From: an uncultured Oscillospiraceae bacterium
GTDB taxonomy: Bacteria; Bacillota; Clostridia; Oscillospirales; Acutalibacteraceae
Reading direction: 5' to 3'
DNA: 37,058 nt
NCBI GenBank assembly: GCA_900544515.1
Contig: UQVI01000002.1
Coordinates: 1 to 37,058, forward strand
The notes below the pieces were generated by a model. The model searched no databases. It worked only from the letters and a program-made list of their open reading frames with translations, and was not told the origin of the DNA. The position numbers were made by a program, and so were the translations under genes. Of the stretch, positions 7,829 to 16,329 are shown in pieces; the stretch's first letter is position 1, and each line of letters starts with the position of its first letter.

Positions 7829-8467
7829 TTAGTTTTCCTCTTTTAATTCCTCTAACGATATCGGCGAGGTGTCGATTACTTCAATTTTTCTTGCCTGCAT
7901 CCAAAGAGATGGTGTAAGTCTGAGCTTATAGCCGTAGCCTGCATCCATTTGCCAATGTGCCATAGGTGCTTCAGGCAGACCGTAGCAAGCGAGAATCGTC
8001 ATCAATACTCCTGCGTGACCGACGATAGCAATATTATTTGTACCTGTTTTTACACAGCCGTCAACAACCTTTTCAAAGGCATCGCAGATTCTGTGTGAAA
8101 ACTGCGCATTGCTTTCACCGTAAGGTGCAGCGGCATATATATCACCGTGCAGCCAGTTTTTGAAATCCTCGTTGTCCTTAAGCTCTTCAGCAGTAAGCCC
8201 TTCAAATTCACCGAAGTTATATTCGATGAAATCATCAATTACTAAGGTGTTATTTTTTGGAAACATAATTTTTGCAGAATCAATACATCTTTTAAGCGGT
8301 GAAGAAAATACAGCATCAACCTCAGGATAATGCTTGTGTGCTTTGATTGATTTAAGAGATGATATACTATCTGTAGTAAGCGGCAAATCCGTATGCCCAA
8401 TATACTGTGCGTTTAAGTTTCCCTTAGTAAGTCCGTGTCGGAAAAGATAAATTGTATAGGTTTTCAT
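7829..8467 (-). CDS. Histidine phosphatase family protein (phosphoglycerate-mutase-like)
   Basis: A cytoplasmic 212-residue member of the histidine phosphatase superfamily, which works through a phosphohistidine intermediate. The catalytic RHG motif is at the N-terminus (LFRHGLTKGN). SSPLKRC supplies the second phosphate-binding arginine, NFGEFEGL the acid residue, and IVGHAGV the second histidine. Length and motifs fit the CobC/GpmB-like branch, but no cobalamin genes are nearby, so the substrate is unknown. ATG is preceded by AAAAGGAGC. It is transcribed away from the XRE gene. A weak promoter (TTGACT at 8518-8513 on the minus strand) overlaps a half-copy of the XRE operator (TTACAAATAAT, 8496-8506), which suggests shared control. 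Confidence 0.88.
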   Translation of the reverse strand: MKTYTIYLFRHGLTKGNLNAQYIGHTDLPLTTDSISSLKSIKAHKHYPEVDAVFSSPLKRCIDSAKIMFPKNNTLVIDDFIEYNFGEFEGLTAEELKDNEDFKNWLHGDIYAAAPYGESNAQFSHRICDAFEKVVDGCVKTGTNNIAIVGHAGVLMTILACYGLPEAPMAHWQMDAGYGYKLRLTPSLWMQARKIEVIDTSPISLEELKEEN

Positions 8468-8526
8468 TGAAAAAAGCTCCTTTTAAAACGAAATATTACA
8501 AATAATTAACAAAGTCAAATTGCGTC

Positions 8527-8565
8527 TTTACAAATAGTAATATGGTGTTATAATACTATTTGTAA
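8527..8565 (+). promoter_or_regulatory. XRE promoter with perfect 12-bp palindromic operator
   Basis: TTACAAATAGTA (8528-8539) and its exact reverse complement (8554-8565) are separated by 14 bases. The -35 TTTACA (8527-8532) overlaps the left arm and the -10 TATAAT (8549-8554) runs to the right arm, with a 16-base spacer. A dimer bound here would cover the promoter, the usual layout for autorepression by an XRE protein. A partial third arm is at 8496-8506. Confidence 0.8.
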
Positions 8566-8582
8566 TAAACGGAGGAATTTTA

Positions 8583-9236
8583 ATGGAAAATAATTTACAG
8601 GATAAAAATTCCGCCAAACAGAACAAGGCGGAAAAATTATCAAAATTTGCTGAAATTCTCTCTCAGCTGCGCAAGGAGAGAGGGATAAGCCAGAAGAAGG
8701 CAGCAAACGATTTGGGGATAAGCCAGGCGCTGCTCAGCCATTACGAAAAGGGCATCAGAGAGTGCGGACTGGATTTTGTAATAAAATGCAGTGAATATTA
8801 TGGAGTAACAACCGACTATCTTTTAGGTATAAGTGATAACCGAAACGGTGTTGATCTGGCATTTATATCAGAGGATGATACAATGGAGAAGTCATCCGTT
8901 CAGACATTAGTCCATGCCTCAAATATGATTCTTAATATGATTTCTTCAGCAAAGGATATAAGTGCAAGCAAGTATATTTATGATTATTATACATTATGTG
9001 TTTATCGCGGTGCACTTACTATGGCAAAGGCAGGCATACTGCCTAAGGAAATGTTTAAGATTGATTTTAATTTGGGCCGTGAGCTTGCATCAGCAGCGAT
9101 TGCAGTTGAGGATGCACGCTTTGTATTTATTGAAGATAAGTCAAGAACCGGAACAGACCTTAATGAAAAAACTGCACTTCACTCAATTATAGAAAAAGCG
9201 GAAGAGCATATTCTTACAAGCTTTATATTAGAATAA
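8583..9236 (+). CDS. XRE-family transcriptional regulator
   Basis: A 217-residue protein with a Cro/C1-type helix-turn-helix at about 25-82 (LRKERGISQKKAANDLGISQALLSHYEKG, then the TTDYLLGIS end typical of these domains). The C-terminal part (about 100-217) is helical and I do not recognise it; it may sense a ligand or dimerise. ATG follows GGAGG by 7 bases. The perfect inverted repeat over its promoter suggests autorepression. The divergent neighbour is the histidine phosphatase. Its 3' end overlaps the convergent nucleosidase gene by 9 bases, with no terminator between them, so transcripts of the two may be antisense to each other. Confidence 0.88.
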   Translation: MENNLQDKNSAKQNKAEKLSKFAEILSQLRKERGISQKKAANDLGISQALLSHYEKGIRECGLDFVIKCSEYYGVTTDYLLGISDNRNGVDLAFISEDDTMEKSSVQTLVHASNMILNMISSAKDISASKYIYDYYTLCVYRGALTMAKAGILPKEMFKIDFNLGRELASAAIAVEDARFVFIEDKSRTGTDLNEKTALHSIIEKAEEHILTSFILE

Positions 9237-9935
9237 AGCATATTGATTTTGTTCGGATTTAATATATTCAATGATGATCGCTGTGGAAATATCCGCAGCG
9301 ATTTTTTTAAATGTAGGGTAATCAAGCTGTGAATTTTCATCACCGCCGTCGCTGATTGAACGGACAACCGCAAAAGGAATATGATTGGCAGCACAGGTGT
9401 GACCGATTGCACCGCCCTCCATTTCGCCGCAGATTGCACTGAATTCATCTATAAGCTTTTTCTTAAGTGCACTGTCAGCAATAAAGGTATCACCGCTGGC
9501 AATTGTTCCGCGATGTATTTTTTCACCGCAGTTTATTGCAGTTCGTGCCAGCTTTTCAGATAATTCTTCATCCGTTTTGATTTTGATTGTATTCAGTCCG
9601 TTGATAAATCCCAGCGGCTCACCCAGTGCGGAAATGTCAATATCATATTCACATACGTCTGTAGCAATCACGATATTTTTAATTACAACATCCTGTGAAA
9701 GTGAACAGCCCACACCGACATTGATGATTTTATCTACGTCAAAATTATCAATCATAGCCTGTGTGCACAGTGCGGCATTCACCTTACCCGGTGAGCACTG
9801 AGCAGCACATACCATAACCTCCTCAAGAAAGCCGCAGACAAACTCCACACCGGCAATATTGCTGACGGTTTTCTGAGTTATTTTTTCTTTTATTGCATTT
9901 ACCTCAACGTCCATTGCACCGATTATTCCGAGCAT
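9228..9935 (-). CDS. mtnN: 5'-methylthioadenosine/S-adenosylhomocysteine nucleosidase
   Basis: Cytoplasmic enzyme that cleaves adenine from MTA and SAH, in methionine salvage and autoinducer-2 precursor formation. Seen are the N-terminal GIIGAMDVEV signature with the catalytic Glu, the GVGCSL ribose-binding region, IASGDTF, ICGEMEGG (nucleoside-binding Met-Glu) and SISDGGDEN with the catalytic Asp. The length (235 aa) is normal for the family. ATG at 9935 is preferred because AGAGGG lies 6 bases upstream; the ATG at 9941 directly abuts that site. No luxS or methionine genes are adjacent. Confidence 0.93.
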   Translation of the reverse strand: MLGIIGAMDVEVNAIKEKITQKTVSNIAGVEFVCGFLEEVMVCAAQCSPGKVNAALCTQAMIDNFDVDKIINVGVGCSLSQDVVIKNIVIATDVCEYDIDISALGEPLGFINGLNTIKIKTDEELSEKLARTAINCGEKIHRGTIASGDTFIADSALKKKLIDEFSAICGEMEGGAIGHTCAANHIPFAVVRSISDGGDENSQLDYPTFKKIAADISTAIIIEYIKSEQNQYALF

Positions 9936-10043
9936 AGCCATCCCTCTTTAAAATGTTCTAGTTGTGCATTAAAGAGCACTACCCAATATATAGTATAATT
10001 ATAATATATATTAAGAACAAATACAAGAATAATAATTTTTTTA

Positions 10044-10073
10044 TTGACAAGGCTTGTTCTTTTAATATATAAT
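10044..10073 (+). promoter_or_regulatory. Strong promoter of the rpmH operon
   Basis: Consensus TTGACA (10044-10049), an 18-base spacer and TATAAT (10068-10073). It leaves a leader of about 160 bases before rpmH. The leader holds one small hairpin (CTGCAC 10173-10178 with GTGCAG 10186-10191). No DnaA-box cluster was seen in this gap. Confidence 0.88.
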
Positions 10074-10241
10074 ATCAAACGATAATGTGGAATTGTGTCC
10101 GCTGGTTTCAGCTTTATCTGACAAAAACGGATTTTATTCATTCGCAGAATCACCTTATCAATTTGTAATTGCCTGCACTATACCCGTGCAGAGTTTATAA
10201 AAGATTAAGACAAGTTTAGTCTTTAGAATGGAGTGAAAAAA

Positions 10242-10376
10242 ATGAAGAGAACTTTCCAGCCTAAAAAGAGACACGCAAAGATGGAACATGGTTTCAGAAA
10301 GAGAATGTCAACAAAGAATGGTAGAAAGGTACTTGCTCGCCGTCGTGCAAAGGGCAGAAAGAAGCTTTCTTACTAA
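10242..10376 (+). CDS. rpmH: 50S ribosomal protein L34
   Basis: A 44-residue, highly basic ribosomal protein. It has the family pattern MKRTFQPKK, HGFRKRMSTKNGRKVLARRRAKGRKKLSY (written in parts: HGFRKRM, STKNGRKVL, ARRRAKGRK). ATG follows GGAG by about 9 bases. It is the first gene of rpmH-rnpA-yidD-yidC-jag, the conserved order in Firmicutes. In Bacillus this cluster diverges from dnaA; here the upstream neighbour is the nucleosidase gene and dnaA is not in the window. Confidence 0.98.
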   Translation: MKRTFQPKKRHAKMEHGFRKRMSTKNGRKVLARRRAKGRKKLSY

Positions 10377-10397
10377 TTACCGATTGGGAGTGATTAG

Positions 10398-10730
10398 GTG
10401 AAAAGCAAAACCTTAAAGGAAAACAAGGATTTCAGAAGACTGTATTACAGAGGCAGGACATGTGCCTCCTCCTGTATTGTTACTTATATTATGAAAAGCA
10501 GACTCGGTGAAACACGTGTTGGTATTACAAGCGGTAAAAAAATCGGTAATGCCGTTAAGCGTAACAGGGCGAGAAGGCTTATTCGTGCTGCGTTCAGTGA
10601 ATATGAAAACAGTCTTAACGGCTGTTATGATATTGTTTTTGTTGCAAGAACAAGAACAGCAGAGGTAAAAATGCAGGAAGTACAGCAGCAGATGGAGGAA
10701 CAGCTTAAAAAGCTGGGTGCACTGAGTTGA
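10398..10730 (+). CDS. rnpA: Ribonuclease P protein component
   Basis: Protein cofactor that helps the RNase P RNA bind precursor tRNAs for 5' processing. It is 110 residues, starting at GTG 10398 with GGGAG 7 bases upstream. The signature KKIGNAVKRNRARRLIRAAF is present, preceded by TRVGITSG, and the protein has the usual basic N-terminus (LKENKDFRRLYYRG). It lies 21 bases after rpmH. Its stop overlaps the yidD start by 4 bases, so the genes are translationally coupled. Confidence 0.97.
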   Translation: MKSKTLKENKDFRRLYYRGRTCASSCIVTYIMKSRLGETRVGITSGKKIGNAVKRNRARRLIRAAFSEYENSLNGCYDIVFVARTRTAEVKMQEVQQQMEEQLKKLGALS

Positions 10731-10975
10731 ACAGATTAATCAAAAAGGTAATGATATTTCTTATCAGAACATATCAGTTTACAATCAGCCCCAGATTTTC
10801 ACACGGCAGCTGCCGTTATAATCCTACCTGCTCGCAGTATGCAATTGAAGCAATTGAAATTCACGGTATTTTTAAAGGAAGCCTTTTGGCGATATACCGT
10901 ATTTTAAGGTGCAACCCTTTTTCAAAGGGTGGCTGGGACCCTGTGCCCCCAAAGAAAAATAAAGAGGATAACTAA
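10727..10975 (+). CDS. yidD: Membrane protein insertion efficiency factor YidD
   Basis: An 82-residue YidD (haemolytic-peptide-like) protein, thought to assist YidC/Sec-dependent insertion. An amphipathic N-terminal helix (LIKKVMIFLIRTYQF) is followed by the diagnostic SPRF, SCRYNPTCSQYA and LRCNPFSKGGWDPVP motifs with three conserved cysteines. The start is TTG at 10727, overlapping the rnpA stop as TTGA. The stop overlaps the yidC ATG by one base. Confidence 0.95.
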   Translation: MNRLIKKVMIFLIRTYQFTISPRFSHGSCRYNPTCSQYAIEAIEIHGIFKGSLLAIYRILRCNPFSKGGWDPVPPKKNKEDN

Positions 10976-11976
10976 TGAATAGTATTTTACTCGTTTCCAA
11001 TGCCATTTCAAATGGTATTGCAGTTTTCAAACCTCTCTATTGGCTGTTCGGTAAATGTATGGAGTTTCTTATGGGAGTATTGGGCAACCAATATTTCCTC
11101 GCAATAGTTATATTTACTATTGTTACTCGTCTTTTACTTTTACCTCTGAACATAAAACAGCAAAAGACAATGGCGAGAACCACAAGATTACAGCCTAAAA
11201 TTCAGAAAATTCAGAAAAAATATCCTGATCCGAAAGACAGGAATAAGCTCAATCAGGAAATGCAGGACCTCTATGCAAGAGAGGGACACAATCCTATGCA
11301 GATGGGATGCGGACCGATGCTTTTCCAGATGGTATTTCTTATGGGTATCATCGGTATCATTTACTATCCGCTTGCTTATGTTATCGGTATTCCTGATTTT
11401 AACGATAATTCACAGGCAATTTATGATGTGGTATATCCGATTTATCAGGATATTGTCGGTGACCAGAGAATAACCTATTTTCAGCTCGAGCTGCTTCAGA
11501 ATTTCGAGTCTTATAAGGAAGTCCTTATGGAAAGCTTTCCAAAGCTGTTTACACCGGAAAAGTGTGAGGCTATTGCTGCTTATCGTGAGGGTATGAACTT
11601 GTTCGGACTTGATATGACAGCGTTTCCGCATTGGAAAGACGGAATTATAATGGTATTCCCTATTCTTTGTCTTGTAACATCTTTAGGCTCAAGTGTGATT
11701 TCAACAATTATTCAGAAAAAAAATAATCCGGCTGCAGGCCAGCAGATGGCGTCAATGATGATGATGATGCTTATGATGCCGTTCTTCTCTTTCTATATTT
11801 CATTTAAAGTTCCGGCAGCAGTAGGCTTTTACTGGATTATTTCAAATATTGTTGCAATATTCCAGCAGATATTCATCTTCAAGCAGTATCCGCCGAAGAA
11901 AACACAGGCAAGACTTATGGTTGAAAATACAATCGAACGTCGTTCTCGTGAGGAAAATGTTAAGAAAATTAAATAA
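10975..11976 (+). CDS. yidC: Membrane protein insertase YidC/Oxa1
   Basis: Inserts membrane proteins alone or with Sec. It is 333 residues, with no lipoprotein signal. After an N-terminal helix come the Oxa1 core helices: FLAIVIFTIVTRLLLLPLN carries the conserved groove arginine, followed by the basic coiled-coil loop (RLQPKIQKIQKKYPD, NQEMQDLYAREG). Three more membrane helices follow. A long insertion (about residues 130-215), predicted extracytoplasmic, lies between core helices. A Met-rich run precedes the FYWIISNIVAIFQQ helix. The tail is short and basic. Confidence 0.95.
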   Translation: MNSILLVSNAISNGIAVFKPLYWLFGKCMEFLMGVLGNQYFLAIVIFTIVTRLLLLPLNIKQQKTMARTTRLQPKIQKIQKKYPDPKDRNKLNQEMQDLYAREGHNPMQMGCGPMLFQMVFLMGIIGIIYYPLAYVIGIPDFNDNSQAIYDVVYPIYQDIVGDQRITYFQLELLQNFESYKEVLMESFPKLFTPEKCEAIAAYREGMNLFGLDMTAFPHWKDGIIMVFPILCLVTSLGSSVISTIIQKKNNPAAGQQMASMMMMMLMMPFFSFYISFKVPAAVGFYWIISNIVAIFQQIFIFKQYPPKKTQARLMVENTIERRSREENVKKIK

Positions 11977-11991
11977 TTATCGGAGGATTAT

Positions 11992-12912
11992 ATGATAAAG
12001 GAATTTATCGGTACCGGTAAAACTATCGATGAGGCAACCCTCGCAGCTAAAACAGGTCTTAACGCACCTATGACAGCAGACGTTAAGATTGAGGTTATTA
12101 CTATGCCGAAGAAAAAAGTTCTTGGTTTATTCGGCGGCTGTGATGCACAGGTTAAGGCAAGCTATGATGACGGCAAGAGGGAAAAGAAACCAAAGCCGCA
12201 GAAAAAGAAGCCTGTACAGCAGGAAAGAAAGCCTGCACCAAAGAAGCCCGAGCCACAGAAAAAAGCTCCGGTTGCGGAGAAAACAGAGCCTGTAAAAATC
12301 AGTGATAGTGATATCGATTTAGATTATGTGTGTGCTTATCTTAAAACAATGATTGATAGTTTTAAGGTTGAAAATGCAAAGGTTACAGCAAAGGTTGTTG
12401 ACGGTGTTGTTGAGATTGACATCGAAAGTGACGATTACGGTATTATTATCGGACGTCGCGGTGAAACGCTTGATGCCCTTCAGTACCTTACAAGCCTTGC
12501 AGTAAAGAAGTCTACTGACAAGTATGTACGTGTTACAATTAATGTTGGTGATTACCGTGCAAAGAGAGAGGAAACACTCAGAGCACTTGCAATCAAGAAT
12601 GCAAATTATGTAGTAAGATCCGGCAGAAGATACAGCTTTGAGCCAATGAATCCGTATGAAAGAAGAATTATTCATACAGCCGTTCAGGAGGTTGAGGGTG
12701 CAGTATCACGTTCAGTAGGCAATGGTATGGACAGAAAGGTTCTCATTGAGCCGGAAGGTGGAGTAAGGAGAACCGGCGGTAACCGTAATTCAAACAGAAG
12801 AGGCGGCTCACGCAGCAATTACACTGCAGCGAAGCCGGATCCTAACCGTGAGAAGAAGGTTGACCGTGCAGATATGCCGAAGTTTGGAAAAATAGAGGTC
12901 AACAAGGACTGA
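11992..12912 (+). CDS. jag: Jag/KhpB RNA-binding protein (Jag-N, KH, R3H)
   Basis: A 306-residue protein with the three-part structure of Jag/KhpB, an RNA-binding partner of KhpA linked to elongation and division control. The Jag-N domain (1-50: EFIGTGKTIDEA, KKKVLGLFGG) is followed by a Lys/Pro/Glu-rich linker (about 60-105). The KH domain carries the GIIIGRRGETLDALQYL loop. The R3H domain has MNPYERRIIHTAVQ. A basic, glycine/asparagine-rich tail follows. ATG is preceded by CGGAGGA. It is the last gene of the rpmH operon and ends at a terminator. Confidence 0.94.
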   Translation: MIKEFIGTGKTIDEATLAAKTGLNAPMTADVKIEVITMPKKKVLGLFGGCDAQVKASYDDGKREKKPKPQKKKPVQQERKPAPKKPEPQKKAPVAEKTEPVKISDSDIDLDYVCAYLKTMIDSFKVENAKVTAKVVDGVVEIDIESDDYGIIIGRRGETLDALQYLTSLAVKKSTDKYVRVTINVGDYRAKREETLRALAIKNANYVVRSGRRYSFEPMNPYERRIIHTAVQEVEGAVSRSVGNGMDRKVLIEPEGGVRRTGGNRNSNRRGGSRSNYTAAKPDPNREKKVDRADMPKFGKIEVNKD

Positions 12913-12928
12913 TATAAATTTTATAATA

Positions 12929-12960
12929 AAATGGTGGGCACCTGCCCACCATTTATATTT
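12929..12960 (+). terminator. Intrinsic terminator after jag
   Basis: An 11-bp stem, 12929-12939 with 12944-12954 (GGTGGGC paired with GCCCACC at the core), with a 4-base loop and an interrupted T-rich run after it. Confidence 0.85.
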
Positions 12961-12987
12961 TGATTTACAGAATATTTATGTTATAAT
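12960..12987 (+). promoter_or_regulatory. Promoter of mnmE-mnmG-rsmG
   Basis: TTGATT (12960-12965), a 16-base spacer and TATAAT (12982-12987) with TG one base upstream, i.e. an extended -10. It begins at the end of the jag terminator. Confidence 0.7.
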
Positions 12988-13008
12988 AAGTACAGGAGGT
13001 GTATTCGT

Positions 13009-14373
13009 GTGAGTAAAACAATTGCCGCTGTGGCAACAGGAAACAGTGTTTCAGGCATCGGTGTTATCAGAATAAGCGGTGACGATGCAATTGAAATTGC
13101 GCAAAGGGTTTTTAAAGCAATGGATGGTACTCCCCTTTCATCGCTTAACGGATATACCGCTAAATACGGAAATGTATTTTATAACGGTGAAAGCTTTGAT
13201 AATGCTGTGGCACTGGTTTTCAGAAATCCGAAAAGCTATACTGGTGAGGACGTTGTGGAGATATCGGTTCACGGCGGAATTTTTATTGTTGAAAAAACTT
13301 TGGAGGCGGTGTTTGCCGCAGGCGCTGTTCCTGCACAGGCAGGAGAATTTACAAAACGTGCCTTTTTAAACGGAAAAATCGATCTGGCTCAGGCAGAGGG
13401 CGTTGCTGCTCTGATTTCTGCGCAGGGACAGGAGGCAGCAAAGGCGTCTTTCAATTTACTTCAGGGTTCTTTGAGCAATAAAATAACAAAGGTTCTTGAT
13501 GAACTAATAAACTGCAGTGCATCAATGGCTGCATGGGTAGATTATCCTGATGAAGAAATTCCTGAATTGCAGGAGGATGCTTTACAGGAAACTCTGGAAA
13601 AAGCCAAAAGTGCTCTTGATGGACTTCTTAAAAATTATGAAAACGGAATTGTTATGACACAGGGTGTTGATACTGCCATTGTGGGAAAGCCCAATGCAGG
13701 AAAATCGACTCTTATGAATATGCTTTCAGGAGTGGAAAAGAGCATCGTCACACATATCGAGGGCACAACACGTGATATCGTTGAAAATTCTGTCCGTCTC
13801 GGAAATATGGTGCTTCATCTTTCTGACACCGCAGGAATCAGAGAAAGTGATGATGTGGTTGAGGCAATAGGAATAAAGAAGGCTATTGAAAAAATTGACA
13901 GTGCCTCATTGATTCTTGCCGTTTTTGACGGCTCGTCACCGCTCAACGATGATGACAGAATGCTGATTGAAAGCTGCAAGGATAAGCCTTGTGTAGCGGT
14001 TGTTAATAAAACCGATCTTGAAAGCCGACTTGAAATAGATGAAATAAAAGCACATTTTGATAATATTGTTTTCATTTCAGCAAAGAATCAGGACGGAGCA
14101 GATGCACTTGAAAAGACGGTGAAATCACTGCTTGGTGTTGAGAATTTTGATTCCTCACAGCCGATACTTGCAAATAAAAGGCAGAAGCTCTGCGTTTCAA
14201 ATGCGTATGAACATATTTGCCGGGCACTTGACGGTGCGCACATGGGTATCACCTATGATGCCATAAATGTTATGATTGACAGTGCAGTTGATGAACTGCT
14301 TTCTCTTACAGGTAAAAAAGCAACAGAAGAGGTTGTTAATAATATATTCAGTCGTTTTTGTGTTGGGAAGTAA
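13009..14373 (+). CDS. mnmE: tRNA modification GTPase MnmE
   Basis: Works with MnmG to add the carboxymethylaminomethyl (or aminomethyl) group to wobble U34 of tRNAs. It is 454 residues. The N-terminal folate-binding domain includes GIGVIRISG and SYTGEDVVEISVHGG. The central helical domain is interrupted by the G domain, with G1 GKPNAGKST (225-233), the TTRD G2, DTAGIR G3 and NKTD G4. The C-terminal motif is CVGK, the catalytic cysteine motif of the family (usually C[IVL]GK). GTG at 13009 is 9 bases after AGGAGG. Confidence 0.97.
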   Translation: MSKTIAAVATGNSVSGIGVIRISGDDAIEIAQRVFKAMDGTPLSSLNGYTAKYGNVFYNGESFDNAVALVFRNPKSYTGEDVVEISVHGGIFIVEKTLEAVFAAGAVPAQAGEFTKRAFLNGKIDLAQAEGVAALISAQGQEAAKASFNLLQGSLSNKITKVLDELINCSASMAAWVDYPDEEIPELQEDALQETLEKAKSALDGLLKNYENGIVMTQGVDTAIVGKPNAGKSTLMNMLSGVEKSIVTHIEGTTRDIVENSVRLGNMVLHLSDTAGIRESDDVVEAIGIKKAIEKIDSASLILAVFDGSSPLNDDDRMLIESCKDKPCVAVVNKTDLESRLEIDEIKAHFDNIVFISAKNQDGADALEKTVKSLLGVENFDSSQPILANKRQKLCVSNAYEHICRALDGAHMGITYDAINVMIDSAVDELLSLTGKKATEEVVNNIFSRFCVGK

Positions 14374-14463
14374 ATTGTTTATTAAGGTTTGCAGTTGTGA
14401 GAGAATAATGTATTTATAGAATAATAGTTTACTAAATTATTTATCACTTCAACGGAGTAATAT

Positions 14464-16329
14464 ATGGAATATTTTTCACAGGAATATGATGTAATAGTAA
14501 TTGGTGCGGGGCATGCCGGTATCGAGGCCTGCCTTGCTTCGGCACGTCTTGGATGCAAAACCGCCGTGTTTACTATAAATCTTGACTGGGTTGGCAATAT
14601 GCCCTGCAATCCGTCAATCGGCGGAACATCAAAGGGGCACCTTGTGCGAGAGATTGATGCGCTTGGCGGTGAAATGGGTAAGGCGGCTGACAAATACTCC
14701 CTGCAGTCGCGTATGCTGAATTTAGGCAAAGGGCCTGCCGTTCACTCCTTGAGAGCACAGATTGACAGGCGAGAATATTCCGCAGGTATGAAGCATACGC
14801 TTGAATTACAGGACAATCTTGATATCAGACAGGGAGAAATTGTGGATATCAGAAGATGCGACAATGGGATGTGGCAGGTAAAGACCAGGCTTGAAGCTTT
14901 GTTTACGGCAAAGGCGGTTATTATTGCTACCGGCACATTTCTCGGCGGTCGAGTTTATATCGGTGACATATCATATGAAAGCGGACCTGACGGAATGTTC
15001 CCTGCTACAGATTTGGCAAAAGCACTGAAAAAACTGAACATTCCTTTGAGGAGATTCAAGACAGGTACACCGCCGAGAGTCAACAGGCAGTCCATTGATT
15101 TTTCACAGCTTGAGGTACAGTGCGGAGATGAGGAAACTGTGCCGTTCAGCTTTGATACGGAGACACCGCCTGAGAATAAGGTGTGTTGTCACATCACCTA
15201 TACGAACGATGATACAAAGCAGATTATCCTTGACAATCTTCACAGAAGTCCGATGTATTCAGGAAAAATTGAGGGCAAAGGACCCAGATATTGTCCAAGC
15301 TTTGAAGATAAAATTGTTCGCTTTGCAGATAAAAAAAGGCATCAGCTCTTCATCGAGCCGTGCGGTTTAAATACGGAGGAGATGTATTTGCAGGGTCTCT
15401 CCTCTTCTCTGCCTGAAGATGTGCAGCTTGATTTTATACATACTATACCGGGACTTGAAAAAGCTCAGGTTATGAGAACGGCATATGCAATTGAATATGA
15501 CTGCGTTGACCCTACTGCACTTAAGGCTACTTTGGAATTTAATGATATTGATGGCTTATACGGTGCAGGTCAGTTCAACGGATCCAGCGGATACGAAGAG
15601 GCTGCGGCACAGGGACTTGTTGCAGGTGTGAACGCTGCACTTAAGATAAAAGGACAGGAGCCTCTGGTGCTTGATAGAGGCGGTTCATATATCGGAACGC
15701 TGATAGATGATCTTGTTACAAAGGGTTGTACAGACCCATACAGAATGATGACAAGCAGAAGTGAATACCGCTTAGTTCTTAGACAAGACAATGCAGATGT
15801 TCGTTTAACTCCTTTAGGTTATAAAATAGGCTTGATTTCGCAGGAAAGATATGATAAATTTTTAATTAAGGAAGAAAATGTTAAGAATGAGCTGAAAAGG
15901 ATAACGGAAAAGTCAATTCCTCTTAGCAATGAATTACAGAAAATTCTGACTGATTGCGGTACAACTCCTCTTGACAGGGGCTGCAAAATGCTTGAGCTTA
16001 TCAAGCGGACGCAGGTAACATACCAGGCACTCACCCTTGTTGATGATGACAGACCTGATTTGCCTAAGGAAGTATTTGAGCAGGTTGAAATCATGGTGAA
16101 GTATGAGGGGTATATTGCCAGACAGGAACAGCAGATTAAAGAAATGCGCAGAATAGAATGCAAAAAAATTCCTGATGATATAGATTATAAATCCCTTAAA
16201 GGTCTCAGGCTTGAGGCGGTGGAAAAGCTGTCAAAAATCAGACCTGAAAATTTAGGGCAGGCAAGCAGAATCAGTGGTGTAAATCCTGCGGATATTGCAG
16301 CACTCAATATTATATTGGAGACATTATGA
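14464..16329 (+). CDS. mnmG: tRNA uridine modification FAD enzyme MnmG (GidA)
   Basis: FAD/NADH-dependent partner of MnmE for wobble-uridine modification. It is 621 residues. The Rossmann FAD motif GAGHAGIEA is at the N-terminus, followed by the GidA signatures CNPSIGGTSKGHLVREIDALGG and PRYCPSFEDKI, the second nucleotide motif GTFLGG and the C-terminal GidA-associated domain. ATG is preceded by CGGAG. The 90-base gap after mnmE holds a possible weak promoter (TTGTGA 14395-14400, TAGAAT 14417-14422). It overlaps rsmG by 4 bases (ATGA). Confidence 0.97.
   Translation: MEYFSQEYDVIVIGAGHAGIEACLASARLGCKTAVFTINLDWVGNMPCNPSIGGTSKGHLVREIDALGGEMGKAADKYSLQSRMLNLGKGPAVHSLRAQIDRREYSAGMKHTLELQDNLDIRQGEIVDIRRCDNGMWQVKTRLEALFTAKAVIIATGTFLGGRVYIGDISYESGPDGMFPATDLAKALKKLNIPLRRFKTGTPPRVNRQSIDFSQLEVQCGDEETVPFSFDTETPPENKVCCHITYTNDDTKQIILDNLHRSPMYSGKIEGKGPRYCPSFEDKIVRFADKKRHQLFIEPCGLNTEEMYLQGLSSSLPEDVQLDFIHTIPGLEKAQVMRTAYAIEYDCVDPTALKATLEFNDIDGLYGAGQFNGSSGYEEAAAQGLVAGVNAALKIKGQEPLVLDRGGSYIGTLIDDLVTKGCTDPYRMMTSRSEYRLVLRQDNADVRLTPLGYKIGLISQERYDKFLIKEENVKNELKRITEKSIPLSNELQKILTDCGTTPLDRGCKMLELIKRTQVTYQALTLVDDDRPDLPKEVFEQVEIMVKYEGYIARQEQQIKEMRRIECKKIPDDIDYKSLKGLRLEAVEKLSKIRPENLGQASRISGVNPADIAALNIILETL

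Noticed and set aside
10074..10241. Riboswitch or protein-binding leader before rpmH
   Set aside because: The leader is long, but only one 6-bp hairpin is visible and no known leader motif is recognised.
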